64,000 bases of DNA from JADKIH01 sp049363815 (GCA_049363815.1 JBMQEM010000163.1:56738-120737), one strand, 5' to 3'; positions 24,233-34,241 are shown, counted from the first letter of the stretch. Notes: generated from the letters alone by a model not told the origin. Translations and numbers: made by a program.

Positions 24233-24928
24233 ATGTGGAAAATTGGTGATTGGTTTGTACCTGTACTTTTTGTCGTGTTTATTTATTCTTGCAGCGGGGA
24301 TGCGAAACGACCTGCCGGTGAGAGTGAAACAAGAGTGTCGGTAAACGATACAACACAGATCATTCAGAGTTTTGTGTGCGGACTATGGAGTCTGGACAGT
24401 CAGAATATTCTTAATAACGAAGGATATTTCTTCAAGCCGGATGGTACTGTTGATTTAGTTGCGAGTGAATATCAGGGAAACTGGGAAGTTGTCGGAACGG
24501 ATTCGATCAGACTGAAATACTCATTTTTTGATTCTGCATATGAACAGAAGTTTCATATCGATTCACTTTCAGAAGCACGAATGGTATTATCTGATACTGA
24601 TGGTACACATCTATTCCGAAAAGTTCCATTTGGAATAAATGCTGAAGAAACTGTGATCTCAGGATACAGTGGTACGCTAAATCCGGGTTTTCCGAAAGAG
24701 TATTTGTTTACAATCCCATCCGCTAAAAAACTCCGGATCGCTTTAAGTACTACTTCCGAAAATGTGAAGCTGAGGGTCTATGATACACGTGGAGAACTAA
24801 CATCAACTCCCGTCAAAGACTGGCAATCCATTATGGTCCGTAGCGGTGAATATAAAATTGTGATCGATTATTTAGATCCTTCAAAGGGTAAGGTTGAAGA
24901 TTTTTCGTTGAAGGTTTTTGGGAATTAG
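24233..24928 (+). CDS. Lipoprotein with lipocalin-like and PPC-like domains
   Basis: The 231-residue protein has a lipoprotein signal (PVLFVVFIYSCSGD, lipobox cysteine at about residue 20). Residues about 45-135 resemble a lipocalin-like fold seen in Bacteroidota lipoproteins (GLWSLDSQNILNNEGYFFKPDGTVDLVAS ... YQGNWEVVGTDSIRLKYSF). Residues about 145-231 look like a bacterial pre-peptidase (PPC-type) beta-sandwich (VISGYSGTLNPGFPKEYLFTIPSAKKLRIALSTTS ... SGEYKIVIDY). The ligand is unknown. It follows tsaD by 49 bases and ends exactly at the start of a hairpin shared with the convergent M13 peptidase gene. Confidence 0.75.
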   Translation: MWKIGDWFVPVLFVVFIYSCSGDAKRPAGESETRVSVNDTTQIIQSFVCGLWSLDSQNILNNEGYFFKPDGTVDLVASEYQGNWEVVGTDSIRLKYSFFDSAYEQKFHIDSLSEARMVLSDTDGTHLFRKVPFGINAEETVISGYSGTLNPGFPKEYLFTIPSAKKLRIALSTTSENVKLRVYDTRGELTSTPVKDWQSIMVRSGEYKIVIDYLDPSKGKVEDFSLKVFGN

Positions 24929-24984
24929 TTTGTTGTCTTTCGTCCTTCTAAAAAAAGAAAGACGAAAGACGAAAGACGACAAAC
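24928..24984. terminator. Hairpin of GAAAGAC words between convergent genes
   Basis: GTTTGTTGTCTTTCGTC (24928-24944) pairs with GACGAAAGACGACAAAC (24968-24984) with one mismatch, and GACGAAA repeats three times in the right arm region. It spans the gap between the lipoprotein stop and the M13 peptidase stop at 24996, so a bidirectional terminator is likely. Confidence 0.6.
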
Positions 24985-24995
24985 AAGAATCAGAA

Positions 24996-27053
24996 CTACC
25001 AGATCTTCACCCTCGAATCCGGTGATCTCCACATCTTATCACCTTCTTTGATTCCAAAGGCTTCGAAGAATTCAGGCATGTTGCTCATTGGTCCGTTGAC
25101 ACGTAGGAAATTGGGTGCATGAACATCAGTCATTACCTGGTTTGCCAATGACTGATCACGTGCATGACCTAACCATCCGATCGTATAGCCCATGAAATAA
25201 CGTTGTGTAGGAGTCAGTCCATCGATCTTCTCCCCTTTTTTGTACTGCTCAGTTTTCTTGAAAGCATCCAGTCCGATCACAAGTCCGCCGAGATCAGCAA
25301 TATTTTCACCAAGAGTTGCAGCACCATTGATATGCAAACTATCAAGTACAACGTAGTCGTTGAATTGTTTCTCTAACAAAGTCGCACGCTTGCTGAAATT
25401 CACAGAATCTTCTGCTGTCCACCAGTTAGAAAGATTTCCATTTGCATCAAACTGCCGACCCTGATCATCAAATCCATGCGTCAGTTCATGTCCTATTGTA
25501 CTTGCTGCAGCATAACCGTAGATGATGGCATCATCAGCAAGTGAATCAGGTAGTCCGGGGATAAGGAAGATCGCAGCCGGAAGAACGATCTCATTGTTTG
25601 ATGGATTGTAATACGCATTATAAGTTTGCGGAGTCATTTCCCATTCAGTACGGTCAACCGGTTTACTTAATTTGTCGACATAGTATCTGAATTGCCATGC
25701 ACGACAACGCATAACATTTTGTGCATAGGATGTACGATCAATTTCCATTGTAGAATAATCTTTCCACTTTTCAGGATAACACACTTTATAGGTGATCTTT
25801 GAAAGTTTTTCAACGGCTTTTTGTTTCGTTTCCTTACTCATCCAATCCAGATTCTCAATGTGAATTTTGAATTCAGCAAGCATCGCTTCAGTTAATTTTG
25901 TATAGCGGTCCCTCATATTTGAAGAAACATACTTATCAACATATAATTGTCCTAAGGCATCGCCCAGATAATTTTCCTGTTCATCGAGTATTTTTTTCCA
26001 ACGTGGTCGTTGAGTTGTTGTTCCCGTTAACACTGTTCCGAAAAACTTGAAATTCTGGTTTACAAATTTTGAACTTAATTCTGATGCATAATTGTCGATC
26101 AGGTTCCAGCGCATATAACTTTTCCAGTCTTCTATACTCACTGTATTGACACTTTTTTCAAGCTGAGCAAAGAATTCCGGCTGACCAATGATCACCGTAT
26201 CAATGCCCTTTATTTCCATTTTGGTCAAAAGATCAGCCCAATTGATGCTAGGTGTCGTCTTTGAAAAATCAGCAAGTGACATTTTATTGTAGTTTGCATA
26301 CGGATCACGGAGGTCTTCCAGTTTCCGGGATGCTTTTGCAAGATCTTCTTCGATCTTGTACACAGCTGATGCACTAGCTGCAGCTTTTTTTTCATCTTCA
26401 CCCATCAGAATGAACATTTGTTTTAAATGATCTTTGTATTCCTTTCTGATATTGGAGGTGCGTGAATCTGTATTGAAATAATAGTCTCTGTCCGGTAAAC
26501 CAATTCCTCCCTGATAGAAATGCAAGGTGTATTGAGTACTGTTCATTTCATCCTGATAGATAGCAGCAGCAAACATTGGTGAACCTATGTTGATCTGAAA
26601 CAAAGCCATTGTATTCAGTACATCCTCCTTTGACTTGATCGCATTGATCATATCTAACTGAGCCTTTAATGGTGTTAGGCCTTGAGTTTCAATTGTAGCA
26701 CTGTCCATTCCGGTTGACCAGAAATCCCCGATCCGCTGTGCGTTACTCCCTTTGGCAGCACTTTTATCAGATGCTGCTTCATTGCTGATCTTTAGCAATT
26801 TGTCATAAATATCGTTTTGAACTAAATTAGAAACAGCCCAACGTCTTTCACTCGACGGAATTGGGTTTTGTTTCATCCAGGTACCTGTGGCAAATTTGAA
26901 AAAGTCTTCACCGGGACTTACTGAACTATCAATATATTGAAAGAGAAAATCGTCTTCCTTGACATTTGACAGATCAGTTTTTTTGTTTCCTGAACAGCTC
27001 CAGAGCATAAAGGCCGGAGCGGTAATCAAGATCAGTTTTTTGAGAGAGAACAT
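24996..27053 (-). CDS. M13-family (neprilysin-like) metallopeptidase, lipoprotein
   Basis: The 685-residue protein has a lipobox (APAFMLWSCSGN). It carries the M13 hallmarks: N-terminal PGEDFFKFATGTWMKQNPIPSSERRW, VNAYYNPS-like NAYYNPSNNEIVLPAAIF before the active site, zinc motif HELTH (H522, E523, H526) in STIGHELTHGFDD, GENIADLGGL with the third zinc ligand, and the C-terminal APNFLRVNGPMSN and W at the end (EGDKMWRSPDSRVKIW). All catalytic residues are present, so an active periplasmic or surface peptidase that cuts peptides is expected. A very good promoter lies upstream on the minus strand at 27097-27126. Monocistronic. Confidence 0.95.
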   Translation of the reverse strand: MFSLKKLILITAPAFMLWSCSGNKKTDLSNVKEDDFLFQYIDSSVSPGEDFFKFATGTWMKQNPIPSSERRWAVSNLVQNDIYDKLLKISNEAASDKSAAKGSNAQRIGDFWSTGMDSATIETQGLTPLKAQLDMINAIKSKEDVLNTMALFQINIGSPMFAAAIYQDEMNSTQYTLHFYQGGIGLPDRDYYFNTDSRTSNIRKEYKDHLKQMFILMGEDEKKAAASASAVYKIEEDLAKASRKLEDLRDPYANYNKMSLADFSKTTPSINWADLLTKMEIKGIDTVIIGQPEFFAQLEKSVNTVSIEDWKSYMRWNLIDNYASELSSKFVNQNFKFFGTVLTGTTTQRPRWKKILDEQENYLGDALGQLYVDKYVSSNMRDRYTKLTEAMLAEFKIHIENLDWMSKETKQKAVEKLSKITYKVCYPEKWKDYSTMEIDRTSYAQNVMRCRAWQFRYYVDKLSKPVDRTEWEMTPQTYNAYYNPSNNEIVLPAAIFLIPGLPDSLADDAIIYGYAAASTIGHELTHGFDDQGRQFDANGNLSNWWTAEDSVNFSKRATLLEKQFNDYVVLDSLHINGAATLGENIADLGGLVIGLDAFKKTEQYKKGEKIDGLTPTQRYFMGYTIGWLGHARDQSLANQVMTDVHAPNFLRVNGPMSNMPEFFEAFGIKEGDKMWRSPDSRVKIW

Positions 27054-27096
27054 TGTATGTTGATTTTTAGTTGATTATATCCATTTAAAACGGCAA

Positions 27097-27126
27097 CAAA
27101 GCTATTTAAAATTCGATGGTGACAAA
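27097..27126 (-). promoter_or_regulatory. Bacteroidota promoter of the M13 peptidase gene
   Basis: On the minus strand TTTG (27126-27123), 18 bases, then TAGCTTTG (27104-27097). Both boxes match the TTTG/TAnnTTTG consensus exactly. Transcription should start about 40 bases before the ATG. Confidence 0.7.
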
Positions 27127-27320
27127 ATCATTCAGGAAATTTAACAGAGATTAAGAAATTTGGGTAGAATTGCACTTGGGTGACATTTCGATGTAGGGGA
27201 TGGTGTTTCTTAGCTTCTTATATTTGGTCAAAAGTTTCAGATAACTAGTTGTACGAAATTTAGAGTAAAATAATAATAAACCATCTGCGGATAATCTGCG
27301 GGAAATTAAAAGGTTCACTT

Positions 27321-28400
27321 ATGAAAAAATTACTATTCATATTGATTTCGGGGGGGCTTATTTTAAATTCTGAACTTGTAATTGCTCAAGGTCATCCTGC
27401 AAAGCAAAAAGCAGATACTACTACACATTTTCCGGATGAAAAACATCTGGTCAATATTCGTCAGCTGACATTTGGTGGCGATAATGCTGAAGCCTATTTC
27501 AGCTTCGACAGCAAGAGTATCGTTTTTCAAATGACGAATCCGGATTTTGATGCACCTTGCGATCAGATCTTTGTTTCAACTTTGCAAAAATTTAATCCCA
27601 AAATGGTTAGCACAGGAATGGGAAGAACAACATGTTCCTATTTTTTACCTGGAGATTCACTTGTTCTTTATGCAAGCACACATCTTGGTTCAAAAGATTG
27701 TCCGCCAAAACCGGCTCCCCGCCCCGATCATAAATATGTCTGGCCGCTCTACTCTACTTTCGATATTTTTGTAGCAGACAAAAAAGGAAAGATCGTTAAT
27801 CAACTTACGAAAGAAGACGGTTACGATGCAGAAGCAACTGTTAGTCCGAAAGGAGACCTGATCGTTTTTACCAGTACACGCAGCGGTGATCTGGAATTGT
27901 ATACAATGAATATTGATGGCAGTAATGTAAAGCAAGTAACCAATGAACTTGGCTATGACGGTGGAGCATTCTTCTCTCCTGATGGTACAAAACTGATCTT
28001 CCGTGCTTCCCGACCTAAGACCGAAGAGGACGTTAAAACATACAAAGACCTTCTTGCACAAGGTTTGGTTATGCCGACAAATATGGAATTGTACACTTGC
28101 AATATTGATGGTTCCGATCTAAAACAAGTTACGAATCTGGGTTCAGCAAACTGGGCTCCGTTCTTTACACCGGATGGAAAAAAAGTTATTTTCTCCAGCA
28201 ATCATAAACACAAAGGCTATCATTTTAATTTATGGATGTGCAAACTTGATGGCAGCGAACTGGAACAAATCAGTTTCGATCCGACATTCGATGCGTTTCC
28301 TGTTTTTTCTCCTGATGGAAAACATCTGATCTTCTCTTCTAACCGGAATAATGGTGGCGGACATGCTACAAATTTGTTTTATGCGGAATGGAAAGATTGA
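27321..28400 (+). CDS. Exported TolB-like PD40 beta-propeller protein
   Basis: The 359-residue protein has a signal peptide (MKKLLFILISGGLILNSELV... IAQ). Repeated PD40/TolB blades are seen: HLVNIRQLTFGGDNAEAYFS, ATVSPKGDLIVFTSTRSGDLELYTMNIDGSNVKQVTN, FFSPDGTKLIFRASRP, FFTPDGKKVIFSSNHKHKGYHFNLWMCKLDGSELEQIS and FSPDGKHLIFSSNRNNGG. Such proteins are periplasmic scaffolds. TolB proper joins the Pal system, but this one lacks the TolB N-terminal domain, so it is a relative, not a tolB orthologue. The ATG is preceded by ATCTGCGGATAATCTGCGG, another duplicated word. Confidence 0.88.
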   Translation: MKKLLFILISGGLILNSELVIAQGHPAKQKADTTTHFPDEKHLVNIRQLTFGGDNAEAYFSFDSKSIVFQMTNPDFDAPCDQIFVSTLQKFNPKMVSTGMGRTTCSYFLPGDSLVLYASTHLGSKDCPPKPAPRPDHKYVWPLYSTFDIFVADKKGKIVNQLTKEDGYDAEATVSPKGDLIVFTSTRSGDLELYTMNIDGSNVKQVTNELGYDGGAFFSPDGTKLIFRASRPKTEEDVKTYKDLLAQGLVMPTNMELYTCNIDGSDLKQVTNLGSANWAPFFTPDGKKVIFSSNHKHKGYHFNLWMCKLDGSELEQISFDPTFDAFPVFSPDGKHLIFSSNRNNGGGHATNLFYAEWKD

Positions 28401-28765
28401 TAAATAAAAGATGAAAAGTGATGGGAATCTGGAAATGTGTTATTGGATTCAAATAATTTGAACTTCGATGAATGAATTTGAAATGAAGTAATAATTATAT
28501 TTTTAATACTGTAAATACTGAATTTAAAGTGGTCAGAGATCAGTTCAGTGGAAAGATCGATTGATTGAGTTTCTCTTTTCTCAAATAGTCCCAAATTTGA
28601 CTCATCAATTGATCATATTTATAAAAACTCTTGAACAATACGTATTTCCAACATCTCACACGGATCAAGGTCGTAATTCTCCCTTAAACTAATTTCAATT
28701 ATATTTGTCGTAATAATCAGGCGGGACTTTTTAAAGTACTGTCTTTTATCATTCAAATCATTTAT
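28401..28765. other. Gap of 365 bases before the RND efflux operon
   Basis: The gap is AT-rich. A -7 box TATATTTG lies at 28700-28707, 59 bases before the adaptor ATG, without a clear -33 box. The 71-codon minus-strand frame (28379-28594) has no family look and overlaps the end of the TolB-like gene. No repeat or terminator is convincing. Confidence 0.5.
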
Positions 28766-29824
28766 ATGAAAACAGGAAGACTGCTTTTAATTTTGTCTTT
28801 AGTATTAATTGGTGTTACTATCTATTTCAAGAAGTGCAATAATTCCGATAAAGCAAAAGCTCCGGATGCTGCAAAAGGAAAACAACCGTTGAGTGTCAAC
28901 GGAGTTATCGTTTCTGCTGAGCCGTTGGAATATAAATTGTATTCTTCAGGAACAGTTATGGCTAATGAAGAAGTGCAATTAAGAAATGAAGTTCAGGGAC
29001 GCATCATTGCAATTAATTTTAAAGAAGGTACTAAAGTAAAAAAGGGCGACTTACTTGTAAAATTATTTGATGATGATCTGAAAGCACAGCTTAAAAAACT
29101 TGAACTACAAAAAGAACTTGCAGAAAAATCAGAAAGTCGCCAGAAGGATCTCCTTGAAGCAAAAGGAATCAGTCAGCAGGATTTTGAGATCGCACAAAAC
29201 AATCTGAATAGTATAAAGGCCGACATTGAAATCATTCGTTCTGCTATCTCCAAGACCGAGATCAGGGCACCTTTCGACGGTTCAATCGGTTTGAAATCAG
29301 TTTCACTTGGAGCATTCATTGCTGCAAATACAGTGATCGCTTCTATACAGGATATTGATCCCCTTAAAATTGAATTCACTGTACCGGAACGTTTCAGAGA
29401 TCAGATCGCCGGTAATACGGAGATCACTTTCACTTCTGAATCTGCTCCGGGGACTTTTAAGGGAAAGATCTATGCATTCGAACCTCGTCTTGATATTACG
29501 ACCAGAAGTTTTACTGTGAGAGCCATTTGTCCTAACAGCGACCAGCGAATATTCCCCGGTGCCTTTGCCCATGTAACAATTCCACTGAAAGTTATAAAAG
29601 ATGCTATTCAGGTTCCTACTCAGTCTGTAATTCCTGAATTGAAAGGACAAAGTGTTTATATCAGTGAAGGCGGACTTGCGAAAAAAACAATGGTTGAAAC
29701 AGGAATAAGGAGCGATTCTTCTATACAGATAACTAGTGGTATTCAACCAGGTGATACAGTTCTGATCACCGGAATGATGCAGGTCCGACCTAAAGTTCCG
29801 TTAAAGATCACAGTAGTAAATTAA
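28766..29824 (+). CDS. RND efflux periplasmic adaptor (HlyD/AcrA family)
   Basis: The 352-residue protein has an N-terminal anchor (LLLILSLVLIGVTIYF). A lipoyl/biotinyl barrel half (VQGRIIAINFKEGTKVKKGDLLVKL), an alpha-helical hairpin (about residues 105-150, KLELQKELAEKSESRQ ... QQDFEIAQNN), the other half (IRAPFDGSIGLKSVSLGAFI), and a beta-barrel and membrane-proximal domain (ITTRSFTVRAI ... AFAHVTIPL) are in the standard order. It connects the inner-membrane pump to the outer-membrane TolC-type channel. It is the first gene of a three-gene operon, 27 bases before the pump. Substrate unknown. Confidence 0.94.
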   Translation: MKTGRLLLILSLVLIGVTIYFKKCNNSDKAKAPDAAKGKQPLSVNGVIVSAEPLEYKLYSSGTVMANEEVQLRNEVQGRIIAINFKEGTKVKKGDLLVKLFDDDLKAQLKKLELQKELAEKSESRQKDLLEAKGISQQDFEIAQNNLNSIKADIEIIRSAISKTEIRAPFDGSIGLKSVSLGAFIAANTVIASIQDIDPLKIEFTVPERFRDQIAGNTEITFTSESAPGTFKGKIYAFEPRLDITTRSFTVRAICPNSDQRIFPGAFAHVTIPLKVIKDAIQVPTQSVIPELKGQSVYISEGGLAKKTMVETGIRSDSSIQITSGIQPGDTVLITGMMQVRPKVPLKITVVN

Positions 29825-29851
29825 TTTTTTCATCAATCCGAATCAGATTTT

Positions 29852-32800
29852 ATGTCATTAAGTTCACTTAGTTTAAAAAGACCTGTTATGGCTATGGTAT
29901 TTTCCATTGTCATCATACTTTTTGGTCTGATCGGTTTTGATTTTTTAGGTGTACGGGAGTATCCTTCAATCGATCCACCTATTATTACAGTACGGACTGC
30001 TTATACCGGTGCTGCGTCTGAAGTCGTCGAATCGCAGATCACTGAACCGTTAGAAAAAGCTATTAATGGAATTGCAGGGATCAAAACAATTTCATCTTCA
30101 TCCAATCAGGGAAGCAGCAGTATCACTGTAGAATTTGATCTGGAAATTGATCTTGAAGCAGCTGCAAATGATGTACGTGATAAAGTTTCGCAGGCTGTCA
30201 GACAATTACCACAGGATATTGATGCACCGCCGGTAGTCACAAAATCGGATGCTAATAGCGACGCCATTGTCTCGATGACTTTGGAAAGTAATGTGAGAAA
30301 TCACATGCAGATCAGTGATTATGCCTCCAATGTCATTCTGGAAAGACTGCAAACCATTCCGGGAGTCAGCACAATTCAGGTATGGGGCGAAAAAAAATAT
30401 GCAATGCGGATCTGGCTCGATCCGAATAAACTCTCTTCGTTTGATCTGACGCCACTTGATATTCAGAATTCACTTGACAAAGAAAATGTTGAACTACCGG
30501 GTGGAAAGATCGTTGGTGATGCAACTGAACTTACGATCAATACAATGGGTAAGTTGGAAACTGTTGATGATTTTAATAATCTTATCATCTCTTCAGTGAA
30601 TGGTTCTGTTGTCAGACTGCAGGATGTAGCAACTGTTCAACTCGGTCCGGAGAACGATGAAACAATATTGAAACAGTCGGGTACACCAATGATCGGACTG
30701 GCCATTGTCCCGCAACCGGGATCCAACTACATTGAAATCGCTGATGAATTTTATCGACGTTTTGATCAGCTGAAAAAAGATCTTCCGAAAGATTTCAAAC
30801 TTGATATTGCATTAGATAATACCAAATTCATCAGACGTTCCATTGGTGAAGTTGAAGAGACATTACTCATTGCTTTTCTGCTTGTTGTGGTGATCATCTT
30901 TCTCTTTTTCCGGGACTGGCTTATTGCTATCCGGCCACTCATCGACATCCCTGTCTCACTGATCGGCGCTTTCTTTATTATGTATGTTGCAGGATTCAGT
31001 GTAAACATCCTGACCTTGCTGGCAATTGTTCTTGCCACCGGACTGGTTGTCGATGATGGGATTGTTGTTACCGAAAATATTTACAAAAAGATCGAAGAAG
31101 GTATGGAACCGGCTGAAGCAGCTGAAAAAGGCTCCAATGAAATCTTTTTTGCCGTCGTTTCTACATCACTTACGCTTGCAGCAGTTTTTTTACCGATCAT
31201 TTTCCTCGAAGGATTTGTCGGCAGGCTTTTCCGGGAATTTGGAATTGTCATGGCCGGGGCAATTCTGATCTCGGCATTTGTATCATTGACGTTAACACCT
31301 GTACTGAACGTAAAATTAGCTCGAAAGAATCATAAGCATTCAAAATTTTACGAAAGAACAGAACCATTCTTTGTCGCAATGACAGAAGGTTACCGCAAAT
31401 CACTTGCAGCATTTATCAAAGTCCGCAACTGGGCTTGGGTGATACTTTTGGCAACACTAGGACTGGTCTATATAGTCGGCTCATCACTTCAATCAGAACT
31501 GGCACCTCTTGAGGACAGGAATTTTATCCGCTTGCAAGTAAGCGCACCTGAAGGGACTTCATTTGGTTACATGGATAATTTCATGAATCGTCTGGTTGAA
31601 TTTGTGAATGATTCAATTCCTGAAAAAAGAATTGCATTGAGCGTGACGGCACCCGGATTTACCGGATCAGGTGCTCCTAATACGGGTTTTGTAAGGATCG
31701 GTCTAAAAGACGCTGACCAGCGGGAAAGAAGTCAGCAGCAAGTTGCCGACTACGTTACTAAAAACATGAAAGCCTATCCTGAAGGAAGGGTCTTTGCATT
31801 GCAGGAGCAAACGATTGGCGTTGGAGGTTCATCAAGAACAGGTTTGCCGGTGCAATTTGTTTTACAGGGTCCTAATTTTGAAAAGTTGAAAGCTGTGCTT
31901 CCGAAGTTTATGGAAGAAGCGGGAAAAAATCCAACTTTCCAGGGTGTAGATGTTAATCTGAAATTCAATAAACCTGAATTAAATATTAAGATCAATAGGG
32001 ATCGTGCTTCTGCTCTTGGAGTTTCTATCAATGATGTCGCTCAGACGCTACAGTTCTCTTATAGCGGTAGAAGAATGTCGTACTTTACCATGAATGGCAG
32101 ACAGTATCAGGTCATCGCACAGGTCGACAGGGAGAACCGCGACGAACCCATAGATCTGAAATCACTGTACGTGCGAAATAAGTCCGGTGAAATGATTCAG
32201 ATGGAAAACCTGGTCGATGTTGTCGAAGAAAGCAGCCCGCCTCAACTCTACCATTACAATCGTTACAAATCTGCAACTGTATCTGCCGGACTTGCACCGG
32301 GAAAAACAATTGGTGATGGTATCGCTGCCATGAATGAAATTGCAGATAAAGTTCTTGATGATTCTTTCTCCACTGAACTAACAGGTCCATCAAGAGATTT
32401 TGCTGAATCGGGCTCGAATATACTTTTCGCTTTTATACTTGCCTTGATCCTCATTTATCTGATCCTCGCTGCTCAGTTCGAAAGTTTTATTGATCCATTT
32501 ATTATCATGCTTACCGTTCCACTAGCATTAGGAGGTGCTGTTATTTCATTGTGGATGTTCAATCAAACGTTGAATATATTCAGTCAGATCGGAATAATAA
32601 TGCTCATCGGACTTGTAACCAAAAATGGAATTCTTATCGTTGAATTTGCAAATCAACGCAAGCTTGCAGGACTGTCAGTAAGAGATGCTGCTGTTGATGC
32701 ATCTACTTCACGTTTACGTCCTATTCTGATGACGAGTATTGCAACAATTTTAGGTGCTATGCCTATTGCAATTGGTCTGGGAAATGGTGCTCAGAGCCGA

Positions 32801-32917
32801 ATTCCAATGGGAATTGTGGTTGTCGGCGGATTATTATTTTCCCTGATCCTTACACTTTATGTTATACCTGCTGTTTATACATTCATTTCAAAAGAGAACA
32901 GAAATGAAAAAAAATAA
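29852..32917 (+). CDS. RND-family proton-driven efflux pump (AcrB/MexB class)
   Basis: The 1021-residue protein is full length. It has the amino-terminal helix (LKRPVMAMVFSIVIILFGLIGF), porter domain, RND motif A/D-type segments, the membrane aspartate pair VVDDGIVVTENIYK (D401, D402) that couples proton flow, PGxxxPF-like regions, and the second-half helices ILFAFILALILIYLILAAQF and GLVTKNGILIVEFANQRK. It belongs to the hydrophobe/amphiphile efflux type (HAE-1-like) rather than to heavy-metal CzcA, because the metal-binding DFGxxxDGA motif of CzcA is absent. It forms a trimer in the inner membrane. Its last 14 bases overlap the outer-membrane factor gene. Confidence 0.95.
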   Translation: MSLSSLSLKRPVMAMVFSIVIILFGLIGFDFLGVREYPSIDPPIITVRTAYTGAASEVVESQITEPLEKAINGIAGIKTISSSSNQGSSSITVEFDLEIDLEAAANDVRDKVSQAVRQLPQDIDAPPVVTKSDANSDAIVSMTLESNVRNHMQISDYASNVILERLQTIPGVSTIQVWGEKKYAMRIWLDPNKLSSFDLTPLDIQNSLDKENVELPGGKIVGDATELTINTMGKLETVDDFNNLIISSVNGSVVRLQDVATVQLGPENDETILKQSGTPMIGLAIVPQPGSNYIEIADEFYRRFDQLKKDLPKDFKLDIALDNTKFIRRSIGEVEETLLIAFLLVVVIIFLFFRDWLIAIRPLIDIPVSLIGAFFIMYVAGFSVNILTLLAIVLATGLVVDDGIVVTENIYKKIEEGMEPAEAAEKGSNEIFFAVVSTSLTLAAVFLPIIFLEGFVGRLFREFGIVMAGAILISAFVSLTLTPVLNVKLARKNHKHSKFYERTEPFFVAMTEGYRKSLAAFIKVRNWAWVILLATLGLVYIVGSSLQSELAPLEDRNFIRLQVSAPEGTSFGYMDNFMNRLVEFVNDSIPEKRIALSVTAPGFTGSGAPNTGFVRIGLKDADQRERSQQQVADYVTKNMKAYPEGRVFALQEQTIGVGGSSRTGLPVQFVLQGPNFEKLKAVLPKFMEEAGKNPTFQGVDVNLKFNKPELNIKINRDRASALGVSINDVAQTLQFSYSGRRMSYFTMNGRQYQVIAQVDRENRDEPIDLKSLYVRNKSGEMIQMENLVDVVEESSPPQLYHYNRYKSATVSAGLAPGKTIGDGIAAMNEIADKVLDDSFSTELTGPSRDFAESGSNILFAFILALILIYLILAAQFESFIDPFIIMLTVPLALGGAVISLWMFNQTLNIFSQIGIIMLIGLVTKNGILIVEFANQRKLAGLSVRDAAVDASTSRLRPILMTSIATILGAMPIAIGLGNGAQSRIPMGIVVVGGLLFSLILTLYVIPAVYTFISKENRNEKK

Positions 32918-34217
32918 ATTTGCTTTCCTCCTGCTGTTTTTGTTTTCCTGCACGTTATCTGCACAGGAAGCGAAGCTGACCATTGAGAATGCAGTTAAGA
33001 ATGCTCTGGAAAAAAACTACGATGTGCAGATCTATTCCAATCTGTCTGAGATCGAAAAGAACAACAATACTATCGGCAATGCCGGAATGTTACCGAACGT
33101 AGATGTAAACGGGTCTTATACCAATTCTACCAATGACCTGAAACAGGAATACAATACCGGTAATGAAATTAAGAGGGATGCTTCCGGTTCAACGAATACA
33201 AATCTTGATGCCGGACTTGTCTGGACTGTTTTTGATGGAATGAAAATGTTTCATACCAGAAAGAAGCTTGATGGCCTGTTTTATCAGTCGGAACAACAAC
33301 TAAAGATCCAGATGGAAATTACCATCAAAGAAGTTGTGAATGCTTACTACTCCATCATTATCAATCAGCAGCTTTTAAAGGCAACTCAGCAGGAAATTAA
33401 ATTACTTGAAGAGCGCCTGCAATTAGCTGAAAGAAAACTCAATAATGGTTCGGGATCTAAACTGGATCAATTACAGGCGAAACTTGAATATAACAGACAG
33501 AAATCAATTGAACTTTCAACAATTTCTCTTATTGAAGAATACAAACTGAATCTAAACCGGCTTATGGCAAGGTCTCTGGAGACACCGGTCGTTACAGATG
33601 ATACTATCATCATCTCTTTCAGGCCTTCACTGGAGGAATTGAAAAAATCCCTTCCTGAAAATAATAATCTGAAGTACTACGAAATGAATCAGAGAATTGC
33701 TGAATTAAGTCTGAAGGAAAATCAATCGCTGCGTTATCCACGGATAAATCTCGGAACACATTATATCTTTAACCGCACAACCAATGAAGCCGGATTTACA
33801 CTTTTGAATCAGACACAAGGATTCAATTATGGTGCGACCATTTCGCTTCCGATCTTTCATGGATTCAATATTAATCGTCAGATCAAAAATGCAAAACTTG
33901 ATGTTCTCAATGCAAGATTGCAACTCAGCTCCGTCAATGATCTTATGAATGCCGATCTGCTGAATACCCACAGGAATTTTTCAAACAGTCTTGAAATACT
34001 TCAGACAGAAGAAGATAATATATTATTGGCACGTGAAGTTCTTGACATTGCTCAGGAAAGATACAGGATCGGAATCAGCAATGCTATTGAGTTGCAAGAT
34101 GCCTTCCGGTCTTTTGAAGAATCAATGACCCGACTGGTGAATGCACGTTTTGATGCGAAGTCAAAAGAGACTGACCTGAGAAGACTTTCCGGTCGACTGA
34201 TTTCCTCTTTCAACTGA
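32904..34217 (+). CDS. TolC-family outer-membrane efflux channel
   Basis: I chose the ATG at 32904 (MKKNKFAFLLLFLFSCTLSAQ), a proper signal peptide, rather than the longer frame from 32859; the product is 437 residues. It has two OEP repeats: LTIENAVKNALEKNYDVQI ... and LPIFHGFNINRQIKNAKLDVLNARLQL, with the canonical helix repeats and a C-terminal RYRIGISNAIELQDAFRSF. The channel spans the outer membrane and docks to the adaptor. The gene overlaps the pump gene by 14 bases, so the three genes are one operon. Substrate specificity is not visible. Confidence 0.94.
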   Translation: MKKNKFAFLLLFLFSCTLSAQEAKLTIENAVKNALEKNYDVQIYSNLSEIEKNNNTIGNAGMLPNVDVNGSYTNSTNDLKQEYNTGNEIKRDASGSTNTNLDAGLVWTVFDGMKMFHTRKKLDGLFYQSEQQLKIQMEITIKEVVNAYYSIIINQQLLKATQQEIKLLEERLQLAERKLNNGSGSKLDQLQAKLEYNRQKSIELSTISLIEEYKLNLNRLMARSLETPVVTDDTIIISFRPSLEELKKSLPENNNLKYYEMNQRIAELSLKENQSLRYPRINLGTHYIFNRTTNEAGFTLLNQTQGFNYGATISLPIFHGFNINRQIKNAKLDVLNARLQLSSVNDLMNADLLNTHRNFSNSLEILQTEEDNILLAREVLDIAQERYRIGISNAIELQDAFRSFEESMTRLVNARFDAKSKETDLRRLSGRLISSFN

Positions 34218-34241
34218 TTTACACAGTTCAGGTGATTATTG

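Noticed and set aside
28379..28594. 71-codon minus-strand frame between the TolB-like gene and the efflux operon
   Set aside because: It overlaps the TolB-like coding end, is low in complexity and shows no family motif.
28766..34217. Heavy-metal (CusA/CzcA) efflux system
   Set aside because: The pump lacks the metal-binding DFGxxxDGA-type motif and the adaptor lacks the metal-binding histidine-rich region; HAE-type drug or amphiphile efflux fits better.
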